Positions 1 to 7,703 of a stretch of DNA of 64,000 bases are shown here, in pieces. This DNA is from Flavobacterium cyclinae. Its GTDB lineage: Bacteria; Bacteroidota; Bacteroidia; Flavobacteriales; Flavobacteriaceae. Below the pieces are notes generated by a model, which did no database searches, was not told the DNA's origin, and saw only the letters and a list, made by a program, of their open reading frames with translations. Position numbers and translations under genes: made by a program. The stretch is taken from the NCBI RefSeq assembly GCF_021172145.1, contig NZ_CP089095.1, positions 186,001-250,000 on the forward strand, read 5' to 3'. Position 1 is the stretch's first letter, and the number at the start of each line of letters is the position of its first letter.

Positions 1-908
1 ATTGCAAATTCTTGAAATTTTGAACGAACAGCTTCAGTATGGCGAGCCAGTTCTCGAATTGCTTCTGCTTCTGACAAATGATTGTAATCGGCCATTAAAG
101 GTGCGGTAAAAAATTCCGGGAAAAGCGCAAAGTCGCTACCATAACCCGAAACGGCGTCTATAAAAAATTCGGCTTGCTCAAACAATGCATCTAAATTTCC
201 TAGCGAACGCATTTGCCATTGAATTAGACCCAAACGAACAATACTTTTTTCTGTATTTATCAATTTTGGACTATCGTCATAATAAATATTATTCCATTCT
301 AATAAAACAGCATATTCTTGCGATTCTACATCGCCTTCTAAATAATTTTTAAGCACTCGAACTTCGTGGAAATCATTACTCAATTGGAAGGATAAAACCG
401 GGTCGTAAATTTCTTTCTTCTTTACTTTTTCAATATAAACTTTTGGTGTTATTTCGTCTTTATATTTTCCATAGTTTGGAATTCTTCCAGCAAAAATGAT
501 GGATTTTAAGTTCAATTGCTCACACAATTCTTTTCTTACATCGTATAATCGTCTTCCTAATCGTAATCCACGATATTGCGGATTTATAAAAACATCTATT
601 CCGTATAAAACTTCTCCGTCTGGGTTATGTGATTTGAAAGTATAATTTGCAGTAATCGCTTTGTAGGTTCTTGTTTTAAAAGCAAAATCTTCTGTTACTA
701 AAAGCGATAAGGCGGAGCCTACTACAACTCCGTCAACAACAATAACTAGTTGTCCTTCTGGAAATTTTTCTAGTAAAAGTTCAATTTGATCTTCTTTCCA
801 AAATGAATCCATCATATCAGGATACGATTCAATCATGGATTTTTTTAATTCTTTGTAATCTTCTATTTTAAGATTACGTAATTCGATAGACTTAATATTT
901 GTTGGCAT
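1..908 (-). CDS. GNAT acetyltransferase / carbon-nitrogen hydrolase fusion (partial, C-terminus off the left edge)
   Basis: I translated this by eye from the ATG at 908; the frame is open to base 1, so the end lies outside the window (302 codons present). Residues 1 to about 170 look like a GNAT acetyltransferase, with the acetyl-CoA loop RGLRLGRRLY near 113-122. From about residue 222 a nitrilase fold begins (SIVRLGLIQWQ), and ALFPEFF near 261-267 supplies the expected catalytic Glu (265). The Lys and Cys of the nitrilase triad would be beyond the edge. This two-domain design is a known family in Bacteroidota, but its substrate is not clear from sequence. It is divergent from the decayed element and ssb genes to its right and has its own promoter at 926-957. 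Confidence 0.85.
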   Translation of the reverse strand, partial: MPTNIKSIELRNLKIEDYKELKKSMIESYPDMMDSFWKEDQIELLLEKFPEGQLVIVVDGVVVGSALSLLVTEDFAFKTRTYKAITANYTFKSHNPDGEVLYGIDVFINPQYRGLRLGRRLYDVRKELCEQLNLKSIIFAGRIPNYGKYKDEITPKVYIEKVKKKEIYDPVLSFQLSNDFHEVRVLKNYLEGDVESQEYAVLLEWNNIYYDDSPKLINTEKSIVRLGLIQWQMRSLGNLDALFEQAEFFIDAVSGYGSDFALFPEFFTAPLMADYNHLSEAEAIRELARHTEAVRSKFQEFA

Positions 909-925
909 ATATAATTGATTTTCAA

Positions 926-957
926 CAAATATAATAAAAATAATTTCCATTTACAAA
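926..957 (-). promoter_or_regulatory. Bacteroidota-type promoter for the GNAT/nitrilase gene
   Basis: Read on the minus strand, TTTG (957-954) is followed after 20 nt by TATATTTG (933-926). This fits the TTTG / TAnnTTTG promoter of Bacteroidota, with the spacer one base longer than typical. The -7 box ends 17 nt before the ATG at 908, leaving a short leader. Confidence 0.5.
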
Positions 958-1051
958 CGCTTACAAATATTTACAACCGAAATTAAGTGGCTAAATACCG
1001 AATAACGTTTTTTTCTTGCCACATCTTTGCACTGTCGAAATGAACGAATTA

Positions 1052-1500
1052 TTAGTCGCAGTTTTCAGTCACAGTTTTCAGAAAAATTAACAGAATGGAT
1101 TTTAAAGAATTATTAGCCTATCAAAAAGCTTTTTCATTAGCTATGGAAATTAAAAAAGTATCTGATTCATTTCCAAAAGAAGAAAATATGCATTAACAGA
1201 TCAAGTTAGAAGATCATCAAGAAGTGTATGTGCCAATATTGCGGAAGCTTACAGAAAGAGAAGATATATAAATCATTTTATAAGTAAGCTTACTGATTCA
1301 GATGGTGAAAATTCTGAAACTTCCGTTTGGTTAGATTTTGCTTTAGAATGTAATTATTTATCAAAGGAACAGCATATTGATATGGTTGAAAATCCGAAGA
1401 AATTGGTAAATTAATTAATTAGATGATTTTAAATCCAACAAGATTTGGTTGTAAATCATAAAATTAAACACCTGTGACTGAACACTGCGACTGCGACTAA
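1052..1500. mobile_element. 449-bp unit with terminal inverted repeats carrying a decayed four-helix-bundle gene
   Basis: The left end (1052-1074) and right end (1472-1500) are inverted copies. The reverse complement of the left arm matches the right arm at 22 of 23 positions, apart from an extra GCGACT hexamer in the right arm. The arms begin TTAGTCGCAG inward. Between them is a pseudogene of the 23S-rRNA-intervening-sequence / four-helix-bundle family. No target-site duplication was found. The left-arm word CAGTTTTCAGTC (1059-1070) recurs exactly at 40691-40702, and the right-arm word CAGTGTTCAGTC (read on the minus strand, 1487-1476) recurs at 27624-27635. That it is or was mobile is inference; the arms and repeats are seen directly. 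Confidence 0.6.
1095..1461 (+). pseudogene. four-helix-bundle protein (23S rRNA IVS family), frameshifted
   Basis: The start MDFKELLAYQKAFSLAMEI is typical of the four-helix-bundle / 23S rRNA intervening-sequence protein family, normally about 115-125 aa. The frame closes at TAA 1194-1196. The expected continuation, with VRRSSRSVCANIAEAY, resumes from about 1190 in another frame, as if one base were lost near 1180-1190. A second slip near 1388 is needed to reach SEEIGKLIN, then an in-frame TAG (1420-1422) replaces a codon before MILNPTRFG, and the original end is probably TAA 1459-1461. Two frameshifts and one nonsense codon make it non-functional as written. It fills most of the inverted-repeat-bounded unit around it. 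Confidence 0.8.
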
Positions 1501-1531
1501 AAAGTAACATAATTATTAATATTTACACGCC

Positions 1532-1852
1532 ATGAAAAACAGAGTACAATTAATCGGACATGTAGGTCAAGAACCAGAAATCAAAAACTTAGAATCTGGA
1601 AGAGTAGCTAACTTCACTATCGCTACGAATGAAAATTACACCAACGCCAAAGGTGAAAAAGTAGAACAAACCGAATGGCACCGCGTTTCCGCTTGGGGAA
1701 AAACAGTTGACATTATTGAAAAATTGTTAACTAAAGGAAGCTACGTTGCCATCGAAGGAAAATTAACCCACAGAAACTACGACGATAAAGACGGAAACAA
1801 ACGTTATATCACAGAAGTGGTTGCGAATGAATTGGTTTTATTAAGTAAATAA
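1532..1852 (+). CDS. ssb: single-stranded DNA-binding protein, short paralogue 1
   Basis: A 106-residue OB-fold protein of the SSB family. It shows the start VQLIGHVGQEPEIK, then NFTIATNE, the EWHRVSAWGKTVDIIEKLLTKGSYVAIEGKL-type core (about 49-78) and a final strand ending VANELVLLSK. It binds ssDNA in replication and repair. It stops right after the OB fold, so the usual disordered tail and acidic tip (DDDIPF type) that recruits partner proteins is absent. It is followed 64 nt later by a close paralogue whose leader is nearly the same (TAATATTTACACGCC against TAATATTTATACGCC before the ATG), indicating tandem duplication including the ribosome-binding region. A conventional long SSB presumably lies elsewhere in the genome (inference). 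Confidence 0.88.
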   Translation: MKNRVQLIGHVGQEPEIKNLESGRVANFTIATNENYTNAKGEKVEQTEWHRVSAWGKTVDIIEKLLTKGSYVAIEGKLTHRNYDDKDGNKRYITEVVANELVLLSK

Positions 1853-1862
1853 TCAAGTTCAA

Positions 1863-1878
1863 TCCCGAAGCTTCGGGA
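1863..1878. repeat. TCCCGA-type palindrome between the ssb paralogues
   Basis: TCCCGAAGCTTCGGGA is a perfect 16-bp palindrome in the short gap between the two ssb genes. It belongs with similar palindromes at 44570-44589 and 52596-52613. No T-tract follows, so it does not look like a terminator. Confidence 0.6.
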
Positions 1879-1916
1879 CAAATTCAATTAACACAAACAT
1901 TTAATATTTATACGCC

Positions 1917-2240
1917 ATGAAGAATTCAGTACAATTAATCGGACACGTTGGTCAAGAACCAGAAATCAAAAACCTTGAAGGAGGAAAAAAATTAGCAAAC
2001 ATCAGCATCGCCACAAACGAAGTGTATTATCGTGAAAACGGTGACAAAGTGGAACAAACGCAATGGCACCGAGTAACCGCTTGGGGAAAAACTGCCGACA
2101 TTATCGAAAGATTTGTAACCAAAGGTAAAGAAATCGGAATTGAAGGTAAATTAACCCACAGAAGTTATGACGACAAAGACGGAAACAAACGCTATGTTAC
2201 AGAAGTTGTTGCAAACGAAATTCTGTTAATCGGTAAATAA
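1917..2240 (+). CDS. ssb: single-stranded DNA-binding protein, short paralogue 2
   Basis: A 107-residue SSB-family OB-fold protein that is clearly a sister of the gene just upstream: VQLIGHVGQEPEIKNLE, QWHRVTAWGKTADIIE and HRSYDDKDGNKRYVTEVVAN are shared or nearly so. It differs mainly around residues 18-45 (GGKKLANISIATNEVYYREN). Like its sister it ends straight after the OB fold (EILLIGK) with no acidic partner-binding tail. The next gene, an HRDC-domain protein, starts 7 nt after its stop, so the two are probably co-transcribed. The pair may act as paired or alternative ssDNA coats, or may be a young duplication with no division of labour yet; sequence alone does not decide. Confidence 0.88.
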   Translation: MKNSVQLIGHVGQEPEIKNLEGGKKLANISIATNEVYYRENGDKVEQTQWHRVTAWGKTADIIERFVTKGKEIGIEGKLTHRSYDDKDGNKRYVTEVVANEILLIGK

Positions 2241-2247
2241 GGATGTT

Positions 2248-2694
2248 ATGCAAGTTAAAGTATTTTCCATCCGATTGGATAACGCATTTTTGGAGTACGA
2301 TCAACAACAATTGAATGCTTTTTTGAATTCGGTTACGTTTAAAAAATCGAGCACGCAATTTGTTGAAAGTGAAGAAGCACATTGGTCGGTAATTGTTCAT
2401 TATGAATCAAAAGAACAAGAAGAACAAGAGAAACCAGAACGGTTAGAACGAAAATCTTATGAAGATTTGAATCCGAAAGACAAACAAGTTTACGGTTATT
2501 TGAATCAGTGGAGAACCGAAAAATCAGAAGCTTTGAAACTGAAAAAGTTCATGATTTGCCACAATTCAGAATTAATCGATCTAGCGATGTACAAGCCAAG
2601 CAACTTAGATGAATTACAACAAATCAAAGGTTTCGGGAAACAAAAATCGGAACGATTCGGGGAAGATATTTTAGCTATTTTGAATGCAGTTTGA
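2248..2694 (+). CDS. HRDC-domain protein
   Basis: 148 residues. The C-terminal part, from about residue 75, is an HRDC domain: LNPKDKQVYGYLNQWRTEKS, then ICHNSELIDLA, KPSNLDELQQIKGFG and a final helix FGEDILAILNAV. HRDC domains bind nucleic acid in RecQ helicases and RNase D, but here no helicase or nuclease domain is attached. The N-terminal 70 residues (MQVKVFSIRLDNAFLEYD) have an unassigned fold that resembles the N-terminus of other short bacteroidete HRDC proteins. It starts 7 nt after an ssb gene and is followed by a strong terminator, so ssb-ssb-HRDC may be one transcript. A role in DNA metabolism is inferred from the domain and the neighbours. Confidence 0.8.
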   Translation: MQVKVFSIRLDNAFLEYDQQQLNAFLNSVTFKKSSTQFVESEEAHWSVIVHYESKEQEEQEKPERLERKSYEDLNPKDKQVYGYLNQWRTEKSEALKLKKFMICHNSELIDLAMYKPSNLDELQQIKGFGKQKSERFGEDILAILNAV

Positions 2695-2700
2695 GATGAA

Positions 2701-2726
2701 AAGCGACCAAATAAGGTCGCTTTTTT
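2701..2726 (+). terminator. Rho-independent terminator after the ssb-HRDC genes
   Basis: AAGCGACC (2701-2708) pairs perfectly with GGTCGCTT (2715-2722) across a 6-nt loop, and the 3' arm runs into a T-tract (2721-2726). It begins six nt after the HRDC stop codon. Confidence 0.9.
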
Positions 2727-2828
2727 GTTCAAAATCAGGAATTTATCAACACTAAAACGTTTTCGTAAACACCTGTATTTTTTTATTTATTATCAAAAAG
2801 ATAACTTTAAATTATTAATTTGAAAATT

Positions 2829-3275
2829 ATGAAGTTGAAATTATATTCATTTTACATTTTTTTGGCTTTTATATTCGTTACTAACTTGAGTTTTTCACAA
2901 GTTGGGATTAATACAACAACTCCGTTGAGTACATTAGATATTAATGGCAATTTGTCTGTTAAAACAGTAACATTAAATGGCTCAAATTCTGGTGGCGGAG
3001 GTACTGCTACACTAATCAATGATGGCGTTTATATTTCGGTTCGTCCATTAGCAACAGATGATAAATTTCAATTGCCAAATCCTTCATTATTTCCAGGACG
3101 CATTTATATCATAAGAAACATTCAAAATTCAGTTACAGCTCAGTTAACAACTACTTCGGGTATGTTTTTTCCTAAAAATTCAACTACTGGAAGTTCTAAT
3201 TTATATATGTATGAAGGAAATCTAAGAACAGTTATTGTGATTAGCGACGGAGTCAATTGGACATACATTAATTAA
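2829..3275 (+). CDS. secreted hypothetical protein
   Basis: 148 residues from the ATG at 2829; a TTG three codons upstream is also possible. It begins with a signal peptide (KLKLYSFYIFLAFIF, cleavage likely after LSFS) followed by QVGINTTTPLSTLDINGNLS, a phrase common near the mature start of flavobacterial exported proteins that resemble phage-tail-like or adhesin modules. A glycine-rich stretch (GGGG near residue 60) follows, then a beta-rich body. No catalytic motif and no T9SS tail is visible. It overlaps the convergent histone-deacetylase-like gene by four bases at the stop codons. Export is well supported; the function is unknown. Confidence 0.7.
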   Translation: MKLKLYSFYIFLAFIFVTNLSFSQVGINTTTPLSTLDINGNLSVKTVTLNGSNSGGGGTATLINDGVYISVRPLATDDKFQLPNPSLFPGRIYIIRNIQNSVTAQLTTTSGMFFPKNSTTGSSNLYMYEGNLRTVIVISDGVNWTYIN

Positions 3276-4171
3276 AAAATAACTTGTGCTACACGATACG
3301 TATTCGTATGTGCCTCAATGATCGTTTTGATTTCTGGAGAATAACCTCCACCCATACTTACTTGAACTGGGATTTCGTATTGGTTACAATTTTTGAAAAC
3401 TATTTCATCTCTTCTTTTGCAACCTTCGATTGTGCAACCTAATTTCCCTAATTTATCGGAAGCTAGAATATCAACTCCAGCCAAATAGAAAATGAAATCG
3501 GGTTTTTGTTGTTCTATTAATTTGGGAATAATTGTTGAAATGGTTTGCAAAAACTCCTCATCAGAAGTGTTGTCTTCAAAGGCAATATCTAAATCAGAAG
3601 TTTCTTTTTTGAAGGGATAATTCGATTTTCCGTGGGTTGAAAAAGTAAAGACTTTATCGTTTTTTTGAAAAATTTCAGCCGTTCCGTTTCCTTGATGAAC
3701 ATCTAAATCAATGATTAATACTTTTTTTGCCAATCTTGTGTCTAACAAATATTGAGCAGCAATTGCTTGGTCATTCAATAAACAAAAAGCTTCACCTCTA
3801 TTAGAATAGGCATGATGTGTTCCACCAGCAATATTGAATGCTACTTTGGTTTCAAATGCTTTTTCAGCGCCTAAAATAGTTCCTTGTGCGATTCGTAATT
3901 CTCTTTCTACTAGTTCTTTGGAAAGTGGAAAACCAATTTTTCGAGCTGCTCGAGCATCTAATGTTAAATTCAATAAATCGGTAACATATTCTTTTGTGTG
4001 AACGGTTAAGATGTTTTCAATTGAAGCCACTTCGGGTTTAAAGAAATCCTCTTTTTGAGCAATGCCTTCGTGCAATAATTGTTGAGGTAGTAATTCATAT
4101 TTTATCATCGGAAAGCGATGTCCTTCAGGTAAAGGATGTTTAAAAATAGGATGAAATGCAATAGGAATCAT
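3272..4171 (-). CDS. histone deacetylase family protein (class II-like deacetylase)
   Basis: 299 residues of the arginase/deacetylase fold. Zinc and active-site signatures are visible: the tandem His of GGTHHAYSN (119-120), and the zinc ligands in LIIDLDVHQGNGT (Asp 157, His 159). A late GVDILASDKLGKLG and the final GGGYS supply the other conserved parts. Bacterial members remove acetyl groups from small amines such as acetylpolyamines or acetoin-related substrates, or from protein lysines; the substrate is not predictable here. Its ATG directly abuts the TAA of the acetyltransferase-like gene upstream, and that gene overlaps the HAD gene, so HAD, CAT-like and deacetylase genes form a tightly coupled set. 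Acetyltransferase next to deacetylase is suggestive but not proof of opposing reactions. Confidence 0.85.
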   Translation of the reverse strand: MIPIAFHPIFKHPLPEGHRFPMIKYELLPQQLLHEGIAQKEDFFKPEVASIENILTVHTKEYVTDLLNLTLDARAARKIGFPLSKELVERELRIAQGTILGAEKAFETKVAFNIAGGTHHAYSNRGEAFCLLNDQAIAAQYLLDTRLAKKVLIIDLDVHQGNGTAEIFQKNDKVFTFSTHGKSNYPFKKETSDLDIAFEDNTSDEEFLQTISTIIPKLIEQQKPDFIFYLAGVDILASDKLGKLGCTIEGCKRRDEIVFKNCNQYEIPVQVSMGGGYSPEIKTIIEAHTNTYRVAQVIF

Positions 4172-4795
4172 TTACGAATTTAGTAAGTTTTGTAAACCAT
4201 CTACAAACAATCCCATGTGGTAGCCGTCTACTAAACCATGATGAGCTAAAACAGTCATTGCCATAGTTTTTTTACCGTTATCGGTCATTAACTTTCCATA
4301 GGAAACTTTTGGACAACTATCTTTTAAAGTGAATTTTCTGGAGTGCGTTAATCCCGTAAAATTAATCCATGGAACGGCAGAAAAATGAATAATATTTTCA
4401 GGAAATTCTCTTGTAAAAAGTCCTTGAGTTGTTTGAATTCTTTCGATTTCCGTTTGTGCTATTTTAGCAAAATCCTGAATATCAGAATGAAATTTCATAA
4501 ACGAAAAACCAAATGTTTTATCTTCACGCATGATAGTTGCAGAAGCATCAATTTCGTCATAAAGTACCACTTCATTTTCTTCAATTCGATATCTGAAATT
4601 TTCCACTTGATTTATTGCAGCAATCGTTTTGTGTAAATAATAAACAAAAAACGGAATTTGCAATTTTTTCGCCTTTTCAAGTGCAATAGTCATATCAATT
4701 TGAGTGGTAATTCCAAAAAAGGGTTCTTCGAAAGTATTGAAAAATTCAAAATGTTCTTTTCTGTTCCAAGATGATATGTCTATTTTTTGTTTCAT
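4172..4795 (-). CDS. chloramphenicol acetyltransferase-like protein
   Basis: 207 residues, close to the 213-219 of CAT trimers. The diagnostic HHGLVDGYH motif (His 185-186, Asp 190) is intact near the C-terminus, and the N-terminus WNRKEHFEFFNTFEEPFF matches the start of CAT proteins. The family moves an acetyl group from acetyl-CoA to chloramphenicol, but many chromosomal homologues have other acceptors and give no resistance. Here the gene is embedded in a coupled set: its ATG overlaps the TGA of the HAD gene by four bases, and its TAA is followed at once by the deacetylase start. Nothing mobile flanks it, so I see a native metabolic enzyme as more likely than an acquired resistance gene. 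Confidence 0.82.
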   Translation of the reverse strand: MKQKIDISSWNRKEHFEFFNTFEEPFFGITTQIDMTIALEKAKKLQIPFFVYYLHKTIAAINQVENFRYRIEENEVVLYDEIDASATIMREDKTFGFSFMKFHSDIQDFAKIAQTEIERIQTTQGLFTREFPENIIHFSAVPWINFTGLTHSRKFTLKDSCPKVSYGKLMTDNGKKTMAMTVLAHHGLVDGYHMGLFVDGLQNLLNS

Positions 4796-5478
4796 TGTAG
4801 TAAAGCTAAGATTTCGGTAATACTTGCAAATGATTTGAAATTTTCGTGCTTGATTTCGAAATCAATTTTTTCGTATTCCCAAGTCGTGTGATATGGAATG
4901 TGAATCGCATGTCCGCCAATGTTTAAAACTGGTAACACATCCGATTTTAATGAATTGCCAATCATTAAAAAATCTTCTGGTTTGCAATCTAAACGACCTA
5001 ACATTTTTTCGTAGTCTAATTCGGCTTTGTCACTCAATACTTCAATATGATGAAAATAATGTCCAATTCCCGAATCGTGTAATTTTCTGTGCTGGTCTTT
5101 TAAATCGCCTTTTGTGGCTACAACCAATTTATATTTTCCTTTCAATTGTTCCAAAACGGATTCAACGTTAGGTAACAATTCGACAGGTTTTTGCAATAAA
5201 TCTTTCCCAATAGCTAAAATTTGCTCAATTCCTTTTCCCGAAATTTGATGATTGGTCAATTGCAAAGCGGTTTCAATCATCGACAAAGTGAATGCTTTAA
5301 TCCCAAAACCGTACAAAGGCAAATTTTTTACCTGATGATTCAGAATCAATCCCAAAATTTCTTGACTCGAAGCATAATCTTGAAACAACACACAAAAGCG
5401 TTCTTGCGCCTCATCGAAATAAGGTTCGTTGTGCCATAAAGTGTCGTCTGCGTCGAAAGCGATTATTTTTGGATTCAT
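4792..5478 (-). CDS. HAD-family hydrolase
   Basis: 228 residues. Motif I is IIAFDADDTLWHNEP (nucleophile Asp near 9, proton donor Asp 11). Motif II is VVATKGD, and the motif III/IV region is DFLMIGNSLKSDV. A helical cap lies between about residues 18 and 90. HAD proteins of this shape hydrolyse small phosphate esters; the substrate cannot be told. It heads a minus-strand set in which its TGA overlaps the ATG of the CAT-like gene. Upstream, a 51-bp inverted repeat separates it from metG on the same strand. Confidence 0.85.
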   Translation of the reverse strand: MNPKIIAFDADDTLWHNEPYFDEAQERFCVLFQDYASSQEILGLILNHQVKNLPLYGFGIKAFTLSMIETALQLTNHQISGKGIEQILAIGKDLLQKPVELLPNVESVLEQLKGKYKLVVATKGDLKDQHRKLHDSGIGHYFHHIEVLSDKAELDYEKMLGRLDCKPEDFLMIGNSLKSDVLPVLNIGGHAIHIPYHTTWEYEKIDFEIKHENFKSFASITEILALLQ

Positions 5479-5492
5479 AGTTGTAGTTTTTT

Positions 5493-5543
5493 ACCACAGA
5501 TTCGCAGATTTTTTTAAATTTTTTTAATCTGAGAATCTGCGGT
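5493..5543. repeat. imperfect inverted repeat of the CCACAGATT family
   Basis: ACCACAGATTCGCAGATT (5493-5510) is mirrored by 5526-5543, matching 16 of 18 positions with a 15-nt AT-only loop. It fills the gap between metG and the HAD gene. There is no T-tract after the 3' arm in the direction of transcription. Related words occur at about 22900-22916 (TAATCCGTGGC) and 53424-53455 (AGCCACAAAGGATT, GAATCTGTG). Confidence 0.6.
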
Positions 5544-5550
5544 TATTTCA

Positions 5551-7608
5551 TTAAGATATCATCGCACCATTAATCACGCCTTCCGCATCTGGATTTACGA
5601 AAACCAATTTCCCTTCGGCGTTGTTCGTTAATAACAACATACCTTCGCTTTCTACACCACGTAAAGCTCTTGATGCTAAGTTGACTAAAACCGTTACGCG
5701 TTTTCCAACAACTTCTTCCGGTGTAAAATGCTCTGCAATTCCAGAAACGATGGTTCTTACATCAATTCCTGTATCTACTTTTAAAACTAACAATTTGTTA
5801 GCTTTTGGCATTTTTTCAGCTTCTATAATGGTTCCAATTCGTAAATCTACTTTAGCAAAATCTTCGAAAGTGATGATGTCTTTTTGAGGTTCAGCTTTTG
5901 CGTTTTCCACTTTATTGGCGGTTTTAGTTGCTTCTAATTTGTCTAATTGTTTTTGGATTTCGGCATCTTCAATTTGGGCAAACAAGATTTCGGCTTGACC
6001 AATTTGATGTCCTGCTGGTAACAAGTCTGTTTTAGTAGTAACATCGTTCCAACCTAACGCATCGATTTTTAAAATATTTGATAATTTTTTAGCTGTAAAA
6101 GGTAAAAATGGTTCCGATAAAACCGCTAAAGCAGAAGCGATTTGCAATGCTACATACATTTGCGTTTGTACTCTTGCCGGATTTTCTTTTACCATTTTCC
6201 ATGGTTCTTCATCGGCTAAATATTTATTTCCTAAACGAGCTACATTCATTAATTCGCCTAATGCTTCTCTAAATCTGTAACGCTCAATCGAACTTGAAAT
6301 TACAGCTGGATACGCTTTTAATTCGGCTAATGTTTGTTCGTCAACTTCCGAAAATTCGTTTGGAGTTGGAACAATTCCGTTGTAATATTTATTGGTTAAC
6401 ACCACGACACGGTTGATGAAATTTCCAAAAATCGCCGCTAATTCATTATTGTTTCTCGCTTGAAAATCTTTCCAAGTAAAATCGTTGTCTTTTGTTTCTG
6501 GAGCATTTGCCGTTAACGCATAACGTAATGCGTCTTGTTTTTCTGGGAAATCTTGTAAATATTCGTGCAACCAAACCGCCCAGTTTTTAGAAGTTGATAA
6601 TTTGTTTCCTTCTAAATTTAAAAATTCATTTGCCGGAACATTATCAGGTAAAATATAACTTCCTTCTGCTTTTAACATCGCTGGAAAAATAATACAATGG
6701 AACACGATATTATCTTTTCCAATGAAGTGAACCAATTTTGTATCAGCATCTTTCCAATAAGGTTCCCAATCTTTTCCTTCGCGAGCTGCCCATTCTTTGG
6801 TAGATGAAATATAACCAATTGGCGCATCAAACCAAACATATAATTTTTTTCCTTCAGCACCTTCAACCGGAACGTCAATTCCCCAATCCAAATCACGTGT
6901 TACCGCTCTTGGTTCTAAACCGCCATCAACCCATGATTTTACTTGTCCGTACACATTCGGTTTCCAATCGTTTTTATGACCTTCTAAAACCCATTCTTTT
7001 AGGAATGATTCGTAACGATTTAAAGGTAAAAACCAGTGTTTTGTAGATTTTAAAATTGGAGTTTCGCCTGTAATAGTTGATTTCGGATTAATTAAATCGG
7101 TTGCATTTAAAGTCGAACCACATTTTTCACATTGATCTCCGTAAGCTTCAGGATTGTCGCACTTTGGACAAGTTCCGGTTACGAAACGATCTGCTAAGAA
7201 TTGGTCCGCTTTCGCGTCGTATAATTGTTCGGTAGTTTCTTCGATGAAATCTCCGTTATCGTATAATTTTTTGAAAAATTCTGATGCAGTTTTATGATGA
7301 ATCTCAGAAGAAGTTCTCGAATAATTATCAAAAGAAATCCCGAAATCTAAAAATGATTGACGAATAATTCCGTCATATTTATCAATTACTTGTTGGGGCG
7401 TAATGCCTTCTTTTTTAGCTTTCATTGAAATCGCCACACCGTGCTCATCGCTTCCGCAAATGAAAGCCACATCTTTTCCTTGCAAACGCAAATATCTTGC
7501 ATAAATATCAGAAGGAACATAAACACCTGCTAAATGTCCAATGTGAATCGGACCATTTGTGTAAGGTAAAGCCGCTGTAATCGTATATCTTTTCGGATTT
7601 TCTAACAT
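5551..7608 (-). CDS. metG: methionyl-tRNA synthetase
   Basis: 685 residues, the size expected for the long form with a C-terminal tRNA-binding domain. The HIGH-type motif is HIGH at 22-25 after the LPYTNGP stretch. The zinc knuckle [17 protein letters not shown] lies near 145-161, and the KMSKS-equivalent is KLSTSKNW. The anticodon-binding helical region follows, then a linker rich in Lys/Glu, and an EMAP/Trbp111-like tRNA-binding domain from about residue 575 ([20 protein letters not shown]). It charges initiator and elongator tRNA-Met in the cytoplasm. It is divergent from the LD-carboxypeptidase gene to its right. Confidence 0.97.
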   Translation of the reverse strand: MLENPKRYTITAALPYTNGPIHIGHLAGVYVPSDIYARYLRLQGKDVAFICGSDEHGVAISMKAKKEGITPQQVIDKYDGIIRQSFLDFGISFDNYSRTSSEIHHKTASEFFKKLYDNGDFIEETTEQLYDAKADQFLADRFVTGTCPKCDNPEAYGDQCEKCGSTLNATDLINPKSTITGETPILKSTKHWFLPLNRYESFLKEWVLEGHKNDWKPNVYGQVKSWVDGGLEPRAVTRDLDWGIDVPVEGAEGKKLYVWFDAPIGYISSTKEWAAREGKDWEPYWKDADTKLVHFIGKDNIVFHCIIFPAMLKAEGSYILPDNVPANEFLNLEGNKLSTSKNWAVWLHEYLQDFPEKQDALRYALTANAPETKDNDFTWKDFQARNNNELAAIFGNFINRVVVLTNKYYNGIVPTPNEFSEVDEQTLAELKAYPAVISSSIERYRFREALGELMNVARLGNKYLADEEPWKMVKENPARVQTQMYVALQIASALAVLSEPFLPFTAKKLSNILKIDALGWNDVTTKTDLLPAGHQIGQAEILFAQIEDAEIQKQLDKLEATKTANKVENAKAEPQKDIITFEDFAKVDLRIGTIIEAEKMPKANKLLVLKVDTGIDVRTIVSGIAEHFTPEEVVGKRVTVLVNLASRALRGVESEGMLLLTNNAEGKLVFVNPDAEGVINGAMIS

Positions 7609-7703
7609 ATCATCATAAAATTTGTTGCAAAAATAATCGATTAGTGATGAAATCCCGAATTTTAATTGGATTTTGTTTACTTTTGAGTTAATAAAATCTG
7701 ACG

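Noticed and set aside
1012..1028. Possible promoter (CATCTTTG) left of the inverted-repeat unit
   Set aside because: The first -7 base is C instead of T, and the box drives toward a pseudogene; the evidence is too weak for a feature.
4172..4795. Acquired chloramphenicol resistance gene
   Set aside because: No mobile element is nearby, and the gene is translationally coupled to native-looking neighbours; intact CAT motif alone does not show resistance.
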